This document shows, piece by piece, positions 1 to 6,629 of a DNA stretch of 9,780 bases; position 1 is the stretch's first letter, and each line of letters starts with the position of its first letter. Source of the DNA: Candidatus Aminicenantota bacterium (GTDB lineage: Bacteria; Acidobacteriota; Aminicenantia; Aminicenantales; UBA8522); NCBI GenBank assembly GCA_016934895.1, contig JAFGRZ010000066.1, positions 1 to 9,780 of the forward strand, in the 5' to 3' direction. The position numbers were made by a program, and so were the translations under genes. The notes beneath the pieces were generated by a model that was not told the DNA's origin, did no database searches, and saw only the letters and a program-made list of their open reading frames with translations.

Positions 1-75
1 AGGCGCGTGGCTCAGTGGTAGAGCGCTTCCTTGACGCGGAAGAGGCCGTGGGTTCGATTCCCTCCGCGCCTACCA
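1..75 (+). tRNA. tRNA-Val (anticodon GAC), complete with encoded CCA
   Basis: Delivers valine to GUC/GUU codons. The full cloverleaf can be drawn by hand. Acceptor stem 1-7 pairs with 65-71 in seven Watson-Crick pairs. The D stem is 10-13/21-24 with loop AGTGGTA. The anticodon stem is 26-30/38-42 (CTTCC/GGAAG) with loop TTGACGC and anticodon GAC at 33-35. The variable loop is 43-47 and the T stem 48-52/60-64 with loop TTCGATT. The discriminator A at 72 and CCA at 73-75 are encoded. A35, C36 and discriminator A fit valine identity. One oddity is a U-U mismatch in the T stem (49/63). The window starts exactly at the first base of the tRNA, so its own promoter is not visible. thrS follows 83 bases later on the same strand and could be co-transcribed. 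Confidence 0.95.
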
Positions 76-158
76 TCGAATAAGGAGTGCGTATTCAAGA
101 GGACACAAAGAGGCGGGGGTTATTTCCCCACTCCCTGTTGGATACCAGAGAATAAAAG
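76..158 (+). other. Short leader between tRNA-Val and thrS
   Basis: This 83-base spacer shows no convincing -35/-10 pair and no U-run terminator, so tRNA and thrS may share a transcript. A modest hairpin is possible: GGGG 116-119 with CCCC 126-129, loop TTATTT, extended across an internal loop by GAG 110-112 with CTC 131-133. There is a good SD-like AAGGAG at 82-87, but it is far from the thrS ATG at 159. Five bases after it lies an ATT (93-95) that opens a 20-codon frame ending at TAA 153-155, three bases before thrS. Whether this is a real leader peptide is uncertain (see findings). The spacer is too short for a T-box and has no T-box consensus. Confidence 0.4.
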
Positions 159-2096
159 ATGCCGGAAAGGATCAGTATTAGTGTCGACGGATCCATCCTT
201 TCGGTCGAGAGAGGGACCGTCGTTAAGGAGGCCGTCCGTCCGCTCAAATTGGACCGCGAACCGGTTCTGGCCGGAGTGAACGGAGATGTCGTCGGCCTTG
301 ATTTCCGCCTGGAAAAAGATGCCGCCGTCCACCTGATCTTCCCCGACTCCGATGAGGGCATCGACATCCTCCGGCACAGCGCTTCCCACCTGATGGCCCA
401 CGCCGTGCTCGACCTTTTTCCCGGAACCCAGGTGGGGATCGGCCCGGCCGTCGAGAACGGGTTCTACTACGATTTCCTGCGTGAAACGCCGTTCACTCCT
501 CAGGACCTCGAGACGATCGAAAAGAAGATGCATGAGCTGGCCGACCGCGACCTCCCGATCCGGAAAATCCTCGAGGAGAAGTCCAAGGCCGTCGAGAGGT
601 TCAGGCAACTGGGCCAGTCCCTCAAGGTCGAGCTGATCGAAGAGAAGGGTGGCGAAAAGGTTTCCTGCTACGCCCAGGAGGGCTTCATTGATTTCTGCCT
701 CGGCCCCCACGTTCCCTCGACCGGCTACATCAAGCATTTCAAGCTGCTCTCGATATCGGGCGCTTATTGGAAGGCAGATGAAAAAGGGCAACAGCTCCAG
801 CGCATTTACGGGACCGTCTTTTTCGAAAAGCAGCAGCTCAAAGACTATTTGACGCTCCTCGAGGAGGCGAAAAAAAGGGATCACCGCAAATTGGGCCTGG
901 AACTCGACCTCTTCAGCAGTTGCGATGACCTCGGGGGGGGGCTCATCCTTTGGCATCCCAAGGGCGCCCGGGTCCGGGCCGTCATCGAGCAGCACTGGCG
1001 CGAGCGGCATTGGGCCGGCGGTTACGACATCCTCTATACCCCGCACATCGGGCGCGCCAACCTGTGGGAGACCTCCGGGCATCTCGATTTTTATCAAGAG
1101 AGTATGTACTCGCCGATGGATATCGACGAGCAGGACTACTATCTCAAGCCGATGAACTGCCCCTTTCACATCCTGGTCTATAAGACCAGGCTCCGTTCCT
1201 ACCGGGACCTGCCGCTCCGCTGGGGAGAACTGGGCACCGTTTATCGCTACGAGAGATCGGGAGTCCTCCACGGCCTCCTCCGGGTCCGCGGATTCACCCA
1301 GGACGACGCTCACATCATCTGCACCCCGCAGCAGATCGACGGCGAGATTCTGCGGGTCCTTGATTTTTCGATCAGCATCCTGGCCGATTTCGGCTTCCGG
1401 GACAACAGAATAGAGCTTTCCGTCCGCGATCCCAAGAATCCGGAGAAATATGCGGGGAGCGGGGAGATGTGGAGCCGGGCCGAGGCCTCTCTCGTCAAAG
1501 CCCTGGAAGACCGCCGCCTGTCCTATAAACGAATGGAAGGCGAAGCCGTCTTCTACGGGCCGAAGATCGACATCAAAATCAAGGACGCCCTCGGCCGTCT
1601 CTGGCAGTGCACCACCATCCAATTCGACTTCAACATGCCCGAGCGGTTCGACATGACGTTCATCGGAGAGGACAATCAATCCCACCGGCCTTTCATGGTC
1701 CACCGGGCCCTTCTCGGCTCGCTGGAGCGGTTCTTCGGCATCCTCATCGAGCACTATATAGGCAATTTCCCCCTCTGGCTCGCCCCCGTCCAGGTCATTA
1801 TCCTGCCGATCTCGGACCGGCATGAGGAGTATGCCCAATCCCTTGGCGGACGGTTCAGAAAGCGGGGGATTCGATCTCAAGTCGACAGCCGGCGTGAGAA
1901 AATCGGCCACAAGATCAGGGATGCCGAAAAGCAGAAAATCCCGGTGATCCTGGTCGTCGGCGATAAAGAGGCGGCCGATTCAACGGCCGCTTTGAGGATT
2001 CATACCCAGGGGGACAAGGGGCCGGTCCCGGTCGCCGATATCCTTGAAAAAATAGTGGAATTGAATAAAAATAAATCTTTGACGCTGAGTTTTTAA
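159..2096 (+). CDS. thrS: Threonine--tRNA ligase (ThrRS), full length
   Basis: Cytoplasmic class II synthetase that charges tRNA-Thr and edits mischarged serine. It has 645 residues, close to the 642 of E. coli. Domains in order: TGS about 5-62; editing domain about 65-225 with H73, H77 and the C180/H184 pair (CLGPH); catalytic core about 245-535; anticodon-binding domain about 543-640. The zinc ligands are all present: C334 in PMNCPFH, H385 in QDDAH, H515 in MVHRA. Motif 2 is around RYERSG (363-368), and motif 3 follows H515. H73, H77, C334 and H385 fall on E. coli numbering, which supports the ATG at 159. That ATG has no good SD (CCAGAGAATAAAAG precedes it), unlike infC just downstream. A run of nine G (933-941) is read in frame as Gly-Gly-Gly. 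The stop codon overlaps the infC SD. No sign of damage or transfer. Confidence 0.98.
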   Translation: MPERISISVDGSILSVERGTVVKEAVRPLKLDREPVLAGVNGDVVGLDFRLEKDAAVHLIFPDSDEGIDILRHSASHLMAHAVLDLFPGTQVGIGPAVENGFYYDFLRETPFTPQDLETIEKKMHELADRDLPIRKILEEKSKAVERFRQLGQSLKVELIEEKGGEKVSCYAQEGFIDFCLGPHVPSTGYIKHFKLLSISGAYWKADEKGQQLQRIYGTVFFEKQQLKDYLTLLEEAKKRDHRKLGLELDLFSSCDDLGGGLILWHPKGARVRAVIEQHWRERHWAGGYDILYTPHIGRANLWETSGHLDFYQESMYSPMDIDEQDYYLKPMNCPFHILVYKTRLRSYRDLPLRWGELGTVYRYERSGVLHGLLRVRGFTQDDAHIICTPQQIDGEILRVLDFSISILADFGFRDNRIELSVRDPKNPEKYAGSGEMWSRAEASLVKALEDRRLSYKRMEGEAVFYGPKIDIKIKDALGRLWQCTTIQFDFNMPERFDMTFIGEDNQSHRPFMVHRALLGSLERFFGILIEHYIGNFPLWLAPVQVIILPISDRHEEYAQSLGGRFRKRGIRSQVDSRREKIGHKIRDAEKQKIPVILVVGDKEAADSTAALRIHTQGDKGPVPVADILEKIVELNKNKSLTLSF

Positions 2097-2110
2097 GGAG
2101 GCCGAGCATT
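2095..2110 (+). promoter_or_regulatory. infC translation start: strong SD plus AUU start codon
   Basis: AAGGAGG at 2095-2101 is a perfect SD. It overlaps the thrS TAA stop and sits six bases (CCGAGC) before ATT at 2108-2110. The frame opened by this ATT is the infC frame, with no stop before the ATG at 2171. No comparable SD lies in front of that ATG. In E. coli, infC starts with AUU and IF3 represses its own synthesis by rejecting this codon. The same arrangement is inferred here. Confidence 0.9.
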
Positions 2111-2695
2111 TTTAGAAGACATCATTTCTATCCAGGACCCAGGAAAGCCAAGGCGCATCGGACTAACGAAATGATTCATGCCCAAGAGATCAGAGTGATC
2201 GACGAGGACAAAAAACAGGTCGGGATCCTCTCTGTCCCCGATGCTCTCTCTTTGGCCAGGCAGAGAGGGCTCGATCTTGTCGAGATCGCGCCCGGCGCCA
2301 ATCCGCCTGTCTGCCGGATCATGGATTACGGCAAGTTTCTCTACGAGGAGCACAAGAGGGAGCACGAGGCCAAGAAGCACCAAAAACAGATCCAGCTCAA
2401 GGAGATCAAGTTCCGGCCGAAAATCAGCATCCACGACTATAGTTTCAAGATGAAGCATGTGCAGCGGTTCCTGGAGGAAGGCAACAAGGTCAAGATCACG
2501 ATCATGATCCGGGGCCGGGAAAGGTCCAAGCCGGAACTGGCCGAGCAGTTGATGAACAGGATCATGGATGATGTCCAGCACCTCGGCCGCCAGGACGGGA
2601 CCATGAGGAAACAGGATTGGGCCATGTCCGCCATGCTCGTTCCAACAAAGGCTGGAGGAAAAGATGCCAAAACTAAAGACGCACAAGGGAGCTAG
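2108..2695 (+). CDS. infC: Translation initiation factor IF-3, AUU start
   Basis: Binds the 30S subunit, keeps 50S off and proofreads start codon and initiator tRNA. From the AUU at 2108 the protein has 195 residues (first residue read as Met); E. coli IF3 has 180. IF3-N spans about 18-90 and includes RTNEMIHAQEIRVIDED (18-34) and PPVCRIMDYGKF (66-77). A charged linker rich in Lys and His (about 78-97) leads into IF3-C, with KEIKFRP (98-104) and GNKVKIT...RGRE. The segment before the internal ATG (Met22) matches the conserved start of IF3-N (E. coli NGEIRAQEVR against NEMIHAQEIR here), so beginning at 2171 would cut into the domain. The C-terminus runs about 13 residues past the usual VPTK end, because the last 32 bases also encode the start of rpmI. 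The AUU start implies autogenous control, as known for E. coli. Confidence 0.95.
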   Translation: MFRRHHFYPGPRKAKAHRTNEMIHAQEIRVIDEDKKQVGILSVPDALSLARQRGLDLVEIAPGANPPVCRIMDYGKFLYEEHKREHEAKKHQKQIQLKEIKFRPKISIHDYSFKMKHVQRFLEEGNKVKITIMIRGRERSKPELAEQLMNRIMDDVQHLGRQDGTMRKQDWAMSAMLVPTKAGGKDAKTKDAQGS

Positions 2696-2864
2696 AAAAC
2701 GGTTCAAGGTCACTGCGAAGAAGAAAATCGTTCATAAGAAGGCGTTCAAGAGTCATCTCCTGTCTTCCAAAGATGCCAAGAGGAAGAGGCGCCTCGGCAA
2801 GAAAGCCGAGGTCAGCCGGGCCGACCGGACGGCCGTCAAGAAGATGCTCCCCTACGAGTTCTGA
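2664..2864 (+). CDS. rpmI: 50S ribosomal protein bL35
   Basis: Small, very basic protein of the large ribosomal subunit. It has 66 residues, the normal length (E. coli 65). The start MPKLKTHKGARKRFKVT is the family signature, followed by a Lys/Arg-rich body with HLLSSKDAKRKRRLGK and the typical end VKKMLPYEF. The gene begins inside infC: its ATG lies 32 bases before the infC stop codon. Its SD, GGAGG at 2654-2658, is five bases upstream and lies within infC coding sequence. Translation is therefore probably coupled to infC. rplT follows after 26 bases. In E. coli, bL20 represses this gene through an RNA pseudoknot; I could not identify such a structure here by eye. Confidence 0.98.
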   Translation: MPKLKTHKGARKRFKVTAKKKIVHKKAFKSHLLSSKDAKRKRRLGKKAEVSRADRTAVKKMLPYEF

Positions 2865-2890
2865 TTCGAGGGCTGAAGAAGGAGTTCAAG

Positions 2891-3247
2891 ATGCCGAGAG
2901 TCAAGCGTGGAACCAAACGAAGGGCCCGCCGGGCCAAATATCTGAAACTGGCCAAAGGCTACAGGGGGGCCAAGAGCCACAACTACCGCGTTGCCAAGGA
3001 GGCCGTGGAGAGATCCCTCCTTTATGCCTATCGCGACCGGCGCAACAAGAAAAGGGATTTCCGGCGCCTCTGGATCATTCGGGTCAAGGCCGCTGCCGAG
3101 CAGAACGGCATCAACTACAGCCGGTTCATCAACGGCTTAAAGCGGCTTCATATCGAGTTGGACCGCAAGATCCTGGCCGACCTGGCCGTGCGTTCTCCCG
3201 AGGCGTTCAGCGCTCTCGTCCGGAAGGTCAAAGAAGCCGTGACGTGA
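2891..3247 (+). CDS. rplT: 50S ribosomal protein bL20
   Basis: rRNA-binding protein of the large subunit, essential for early 50S assembly; in E. coli it also represses its own operon. It has 118 residues, the same as E. coli. The N-terminal arm MPRVKRGTKRRARRAKYLKL is the basic extension that threads into 23S rRNA. It is followed by AKGYRGAKSHNYR, then RDRRNKKRDFRRLWIIRVKA and NGINYSRFINGLKR, all family hallmarks. A good SD, AAGGAG at 2879-2884, lies six bases before the ATG. The stop codon TGA (3245-3247) is separated from the pheS ATG by a single base. Nothing unusual in the protein. Confidence 0.98.
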   Translation: MPRVKRGTKRRARRAKYLKLAKGYRGAKSHNYRVAKEAVERSLLYAYRDRRNKKRDFRRLWIIRVKAAAEQNGINYSRFINGLKRLHIELDRKILADLAVRSPEAFSALVRKVKEAVT

Positions 3248-3248
3248 G

Positions 3249-4322
3249 ATGAAGACGCTGGAGAGCCGCATCGGCGCGCTCAAGACAAAGTTCGATGAAT
3301 CCCTGGCCGGAGCCACCGACGCCGGGGCGCTGGAGGAGCTCCGGAACGAGTTCCTGAGCCGGAAAAGGGGACGTGTCACGCTCCTTTTCGAGGAACTCAA
3401 GAGCCTGCCTCCCGAGGAAAAAAGGTCTTTCGGCAGGCTTGTCAACGAGCTGAAGGCTCATGTCCAAAAAAATCTGGCCGTCTCGCTTAAGGGCTCGATC
3501 CGCATAAAATCAGGCGCGAAGGGGAAGCTAACCGTCATAGAGGATGACGCTGATCGGGACCAGGTCGACCTGACGCTTCCCGGCGAAACGCTGCCCTGGG
3601 GGGCGCCGCACCCGGTCATGCTCTTCCTGGAGGAGATCGAAAGGATTTTCGAAACGATGGGTTTTTCCGTGGCCGAAGGCCCGGAGATCGAGACCGATTA
3701 CTATAACTTCGAGGCCCTGAACTTTCCGCCCCACCATCCCGCCCGGGACGACTGGGACACCCTCTACCTCGGGGAGAATCTTCTTCTGCGGACGCATACT
3801 TCTCCGATGCAAGTGAGGGTGATGGAAAAACACAAACCGCCCATCCGTATCATCGTTCCCGGCAAGGTCTACCGGAGAGAGGCCATTGATCCCACCCATC
3901 TTCCCATGTTCTATCAAGTCGAAGGGCTGCTGGTGGACGAAGGCGTGACCTTCGCCCACCTCAAGGGAACACTGGATCTTTTCCTCAAGCGTTTGCTCGG
4001 CGACAAAATCGGGACCCGGTTCCGGCCGAGTTTCTTTCCGTTTACGGAGCCTTCGGCCGAGGTGGATATCAGCTGTCTTATCTGCAGCGGCCGGGATCAG
4101 GCCTGCCCCGTCTGCGGGGGCACGGGCTGGAAAGAACTTCTGGGCGCGGGCATGATCAATCCCCAGGTCCTCAAGAACGTCAACATCGATCCGGAGAGGT
4201 ACTCCGGCTGGGCTTTCGGTTTGGGGATTGAGCGGGCGGCCATGTTTTGCTATCAGATCGCCGATATGCGCACCTTTTATGAAAACGACCTCCGCTTCAC
4301 GCGGCAGTTTTTCCTGAAATGA
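3249..4322 (+). CDS. pheS: Phenylalanine--tRNA ligase alpha subunit
   Basis: Catalytic subunit of the (alpha-beta)2 PheRS, which attaches phenylalanine to tRNA-Phe. It has 357 residues, against 327 in E. coli. An N-terminal coiled-coil arm (about 1-85), which reaches for tRNA, is followed by the class II core: LPGETLPWGAPHP (110-122), motif 2 around VYRREAIDPTHLPMFYQVEG (207-226), and motif 3 with GWAFGLGIERAAM (320-332). Four cysteines, C276, C279, C286 and C289 (CLIC and CPVC), precede GTGWKELLGAGM. This zinc-ribbon-like insert is seen in many bacterial PheS but not in E. coli. The gene starts one base after the rplT stop without a usable SD (GGAAGG at 3222-3227 is too far), so it probably relies on coupled translation. 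Its stop overlaps the pheT start as ATGA. Confidence 0.98.
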   Translation: MKTLESRIGALKTKFDESLAGATDAGALEELRNEFLSRKRGRVTLLFEELKSLPPEEKRSFGRLVNELKAHVQKNLAVSLKGSIRIKSGAKGKLTVIEDDADRDQVDLTLPGETLPWGAPHPVMLFLEEIERIFETMGFSVAEGPEIETDYYNFEALNFPPHHPARDDWDTLYLGENLLLRTHTSPMQVRVMEKHKPPIRIIVPGKVYRREAIDPTHLPMFYQVEGLLVDEGVTFAHLKGTLDLFLKRLLGDKIGTRFRPSFFPFTEPSAEVDISCLICSGRDQACPVCGGTGWKELLGAGMINPQVLKNVNIDPERYSGWAFGLGIERAAMFCYQIADMRTFYENDLRFTRQFFLK

Positions 4323-6394
4323 AGATCAGTTTGGATTGGCTCAGTGAATACTTCGATGCCGATATCCCTGCCTCTCAGATCATTCAAGCCCTGGAGCGGA
4401 TCGGCTTGATGGTGGAAGGCCGGGAGGAAAAGGAAGGGGATGTCATCCTCGAGATCGAGACCTACTCGAACCGTCCCGATACTCTCGGCCATCTGGGAAT
4501 GGCCAGGGAGCTGGCCGCCGCCCTGGGACTGAGCCTGAAGGAGAGGCGATGGCCCCTTTCGGAGCTCTCCACCAGGACCGCGGATCTGGTGGACGTCCAG
4601 ATCTGGGACGATAACCTCTGCCCCCGTTATTGCGGCGCCTTGGTCAAGGGTGTCAAGGTCGGGCCATCGCCGGCCTGGCTGCGGAAGAGGATCGAATCGA
4701 TGGGGCTCAACTCCATCAACAACGTAGTCGATATCACCAATTACGTCCTCTTTTCGACATCCCAGCCGATCCATGCCTTCGATCTGGGCAAAGTCGGCGG
4801 GGCCAAGGTGATCATCCGGCGGGCGAAAAAAGGGGAGCGGCTCCTCTGCCTCGACGGCACCGACCTGACTCTGGCGCCGGACATGCTCGTCATCGCCGAT
4901 GAAACGAAGCCCATCGCCCTGGCCGGGGTCATCGGCGGGCAGGAGTCGGCCGTAACTGAAACGACCACGGATGTTTTCATCGAGAGCGCCACCTTCGACC
5001 CGGTCTCGGTGCGGAAAACCCGGAAGGCCGTCGGGCTCCAGACCGACGCGTCCTACCGGTTCGAAAGAGGCGCGGACATCGGCTTTGCGCCCCAGGCGGC
5101 CGTGATGGCGGCGTCGCTCCTCACGGCCTTCGGCGGCCGGGTCTGCGAGGTTCCGGTCGATGTCTGCCCTCTCCCGTTGAAAAAAAAGGGGGTTGTTCTC
5201 CGCCATCGGCGGATCACCGATCTTTTGGGCGTCGAGGTCGATCCGGATTTTATTCAAAGAACATTTCGCGCCTTGGGATTCGACATCGAATCCAAACAGC
5301 CCGGCATTTGGCAGGTCAGGGTTCCCACCTGGCGCGTGGATATCGAGCGCGAGGCCGACCTCATCGAAGAAGCGGCCCGCTTTTTCGGCTATGATAACAT
5401 CCCGGCGGTCGTCCCTCCCCTCCAGGTGGTCGATCCGATCCCGGATAAGATCAGGCAGACGTCCAGGCAGATCCGGCCTCTCCTTTTTCATTATGGATTC
5501 AACGAGGTGATCGATTTCAGTTTTTCCGACGCCGAAAGAGAGAGCCTGTGGACGACGGGGCTCGAGCCCATAGAAATCCGCAACCCCATTTCCATCCGGA
5601 CCTCGCTCCTGAGAACGACGCTCCTCGGAGGCCTTGTGGAGACGGCGGCCTGGAACAGAAACCGCGGCCTGGACGCCATCCAGATCTTCGAGATCGGCAA
5701 GGTCTATTTCCGGGAAGAACAGGGTTTCAAAGAACGGCTTTCCCTGGGAATGCTGAGCACGGGGATGCGCGATGAGCCGCACTGGAGAACGGGCCGCCGG
5801 GAGGCGGATTTCTACGCACTCAAAGGGACATGCGAAGCGCTCCTCCGGCAGCTTCGATACGAACCATTTTCCTTTGAAAGAGCCGACCGTCCGTTCTTTG
5901 AGCCCGGATCGTGTCTGGCCCTAGCCTTGAAAGAGGACAAACTCGGCTGCCTGGGCCGGGTGGCGGAACGGATCCGAGCGGCCCTTGATCTGAAACAGCC
6001 GGTCTGGGCGGCCGAGATCGATCTCGATCTGCTGTTCGGGAAACAGCCCCGGCCGTTCGCCTATCAGCCGGTCGCCAAGTACCCGAGCATCATCCGGGAC
6101 GTGTCTCTCCTCGTCCCCCGGGACGTGGCCTATCAGGACATCCGCCAGGCCGTCGAAAAACTTCGACTGCCCATCCTGGAGGACGTCCGGCTGATCGACC
6201 GCTATTCCGGAGAATCGGTGCCTCAGGACAGGATCAGCCTGTTGTTCCGGTTCGTTTACCGGCACCTCCGGAAAACACTCCTGGCTGAGGAGGTGGAACG
6301 GGCGGAACAACAGATTCTCAGTCAATTAAAGAGGAATTTTGGAGTCCAGCTCAGGGAAGGAGGCCAAATTGACAACCGAACTGGAAAGAATTAA
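4319..6394 (+). CDS. pheT: Phenylalanine--tRNA ligase beta subunit, short form without the EMAP/OB tRNA-binding domain
   Basis: Partner of PheS; carries the B3/4 editing site that removes Tyr from tRNA-Phe and binds tRNA. It has 691 residues, about 100 fewer than E. coli (795). The first 39 residues match domain B1, then the chain passes straight to ILEIETYSNRPDTLGHLGMA (43-62). The OB-fold (B2) between these blocks in E. coli is cleanly absent, with no frameshift. B3/4 covers about 90-255 (VVDITNYVL, QPIHAFD, GGQES, TDASYRFERGAD). B5 is about 290-360, the catalytic-like B6-B7 about 375-575, and the FDX-ACB anticodon-binding domain about 583-680. A tail of about a dozen residues after the usual end overlaps the next gene. 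The ATG overlaps the pheS stop and has no SD, implying coupling. A slippery A8G5 tract occurs at 5180-5192 (residues 287-291). Confidence 0.97.
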   Translation: MKISLDWLSEYFDADIPASQIIQALERIGLMVEGREEKEGDVILEIETYSNRPDTLGHLGMARELAAALGLSLKERRWPLSELSTRTADLVDVQIWDDNLCPRYCGALVKGVKVGPSPAWLRKRIESMGLNSINNVVDITNYVLFSTSQPIHAFDLGKVGGAKVIIRRAKKGERLLCLDGTDLTLAPDMLVIADETKPIALAGVIGGQESAVTETTTDVFIESATFDPVSVRKTRKAVGLQTDASYRFERGADIGFAPQAAVMAASLLTAFGGRVCEVPVDVCPLPLKKKGVVLRHRRITDLLGVEVDPDFIQRTFRALGFDIESKQPGIWQVRVPTWRVDIEREADLIEEAARFFGYDNIPAVVPPLQVVDPIPDKIRQTSRQIRPLLFHYGFNEVIDFSFSDAERESLWTTGLEPIEIRNPISIRTSLLRTTLLGGLVETAAWNRNRGLDAIQIFEIGKVYFREEQGFKERLSLGMLSTGMRDEPHWRTGRREADFYALKGTCEALLRQLRYEPFSFERADRPFFEPGSCLALALKEDKLGCLGRVAERIRAALDLKQPVWAAEIDLDLLFGKQPRPFAYQPVAKYPSIIRDVSLLVPRDVAYQDIRQAVEKLRLPILEDVRLIDRYSGESVPQDRISLLFRFVYRHLRKTLLAEEVERAEQQILSQLKRNFGVQLREGGQIDNRTGKN
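6357..6371 (+). promoter_or_regulatory. SD and TTG start of the ZapB-like gene, inside the pheT 3' end
   Basis: AAGGAGG at 6357-6363 lies five bases (CCAAA) before TTG at 6369-6371. It decides the start of the downstream gene. An earlier in-frame TTG at 6339 has only GAGG four bases upstream and would add ten residues of unconserved appearance. No ATG or GTG is available near the start of the coiled coil. The whole signal is embedded in the last codons of pheT. Confidence 0.75.
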
Positions 6395-6629
6395 AATACT
6401 GGAAGGTAAGATTTCCCAGGTCATCGAATACGTCACCAAGCTGAGCGGCGAGAACGACAAGCTCAAACAGCAAGTCAAGGAGCTCAAGGCCGGGATCAAG
6501 GACTACGAGGATCAGGTCAAGAAAACGGCCAGGATCGAGGAGGACCTGAAACGCTACGAAAGCGAGAGGGATGCCGTCAAGAGCAAGATCGAATCCCTCA
6601 TCGGCCAGATCGATAAGCTGGGGTTATGA
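6369..6629 (+). CDS. Small coiled-coil protein, ZapB-like (cell division)
   Basis: From the TTG at 6369 this gives 86 residues, nearly all predicted helix with heptad-like spacing of Leu, Ile and Val. The first helix runs through LERIKILEGKISQVIEYV and KLKQQVKELKAGI, a polar stretch follows, and a second helix begins around RIEEDLKRYESERD. It has no signal peptide, membrane segment or cysteine. Size and composition match ZapB, a coiled coil that in E. coli binds ZapA at the FtsZ ring. The next gene is zapA, joined by an ATGA overlap, which is the main support for the call. The overlap with pheT is 26 bases. Coiled coils give weak family evidence, so a generic structural partner of ZapA remains possible. 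No symbol is assigned for that reason. Confidence 0.7.
   Translation: MTTELERIKILEGKISQVIEYVTKLSGENDKLKQQVKELKAGIKDYEDQVKKTARIEEDLKRYESERDAVKSKIESLIGQIDKLGL

Noticed and set aside
76..158. T-box riboswitch controlling thrS
   Set aside because: Only 83 bases, no T-box consensus, and no terminator/antiterminator pair.
1..158. tRNA-Val as an integration site for a mobile element
   Set aside because: No integrase, direct repeat of the tRNA end or foreign-looking genes follow; the neighbour is thrS.
120..1910. A 596-codon open frame on the - strand opposite thrS
   Set aside because: It lies entirely antisense to an intact, conserved thrS. Its protein has no recognisable motif and looks like reversed GC-rich codon bias, in which few reverse-strand stops occur.
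2097..2107. Firmicutes-type L20 leader upstream of infC
   Set aside because: Only 11 bases separate thrS from the infC start, which leaves no room for such a leader.
2171..2695. infC starting at ATG 2171
   Set aside because: It would remove conserved IF3-N residues, and this ATG has no SD; AUU at 2108 explains both.
2773..3252. A 159-codon + strand open frame across rpmI and rplT
   Set aside because: Out of frame with two complete ribosomal protein genes; a frame shadow.
4277..5782. A 501-codon - strand open frame opposite pheT
   Set aside because: Same explanation: an antisense shadow of a conserved gene, with Asp/Arg/Gly/Leu-rich sequence and no start signal.
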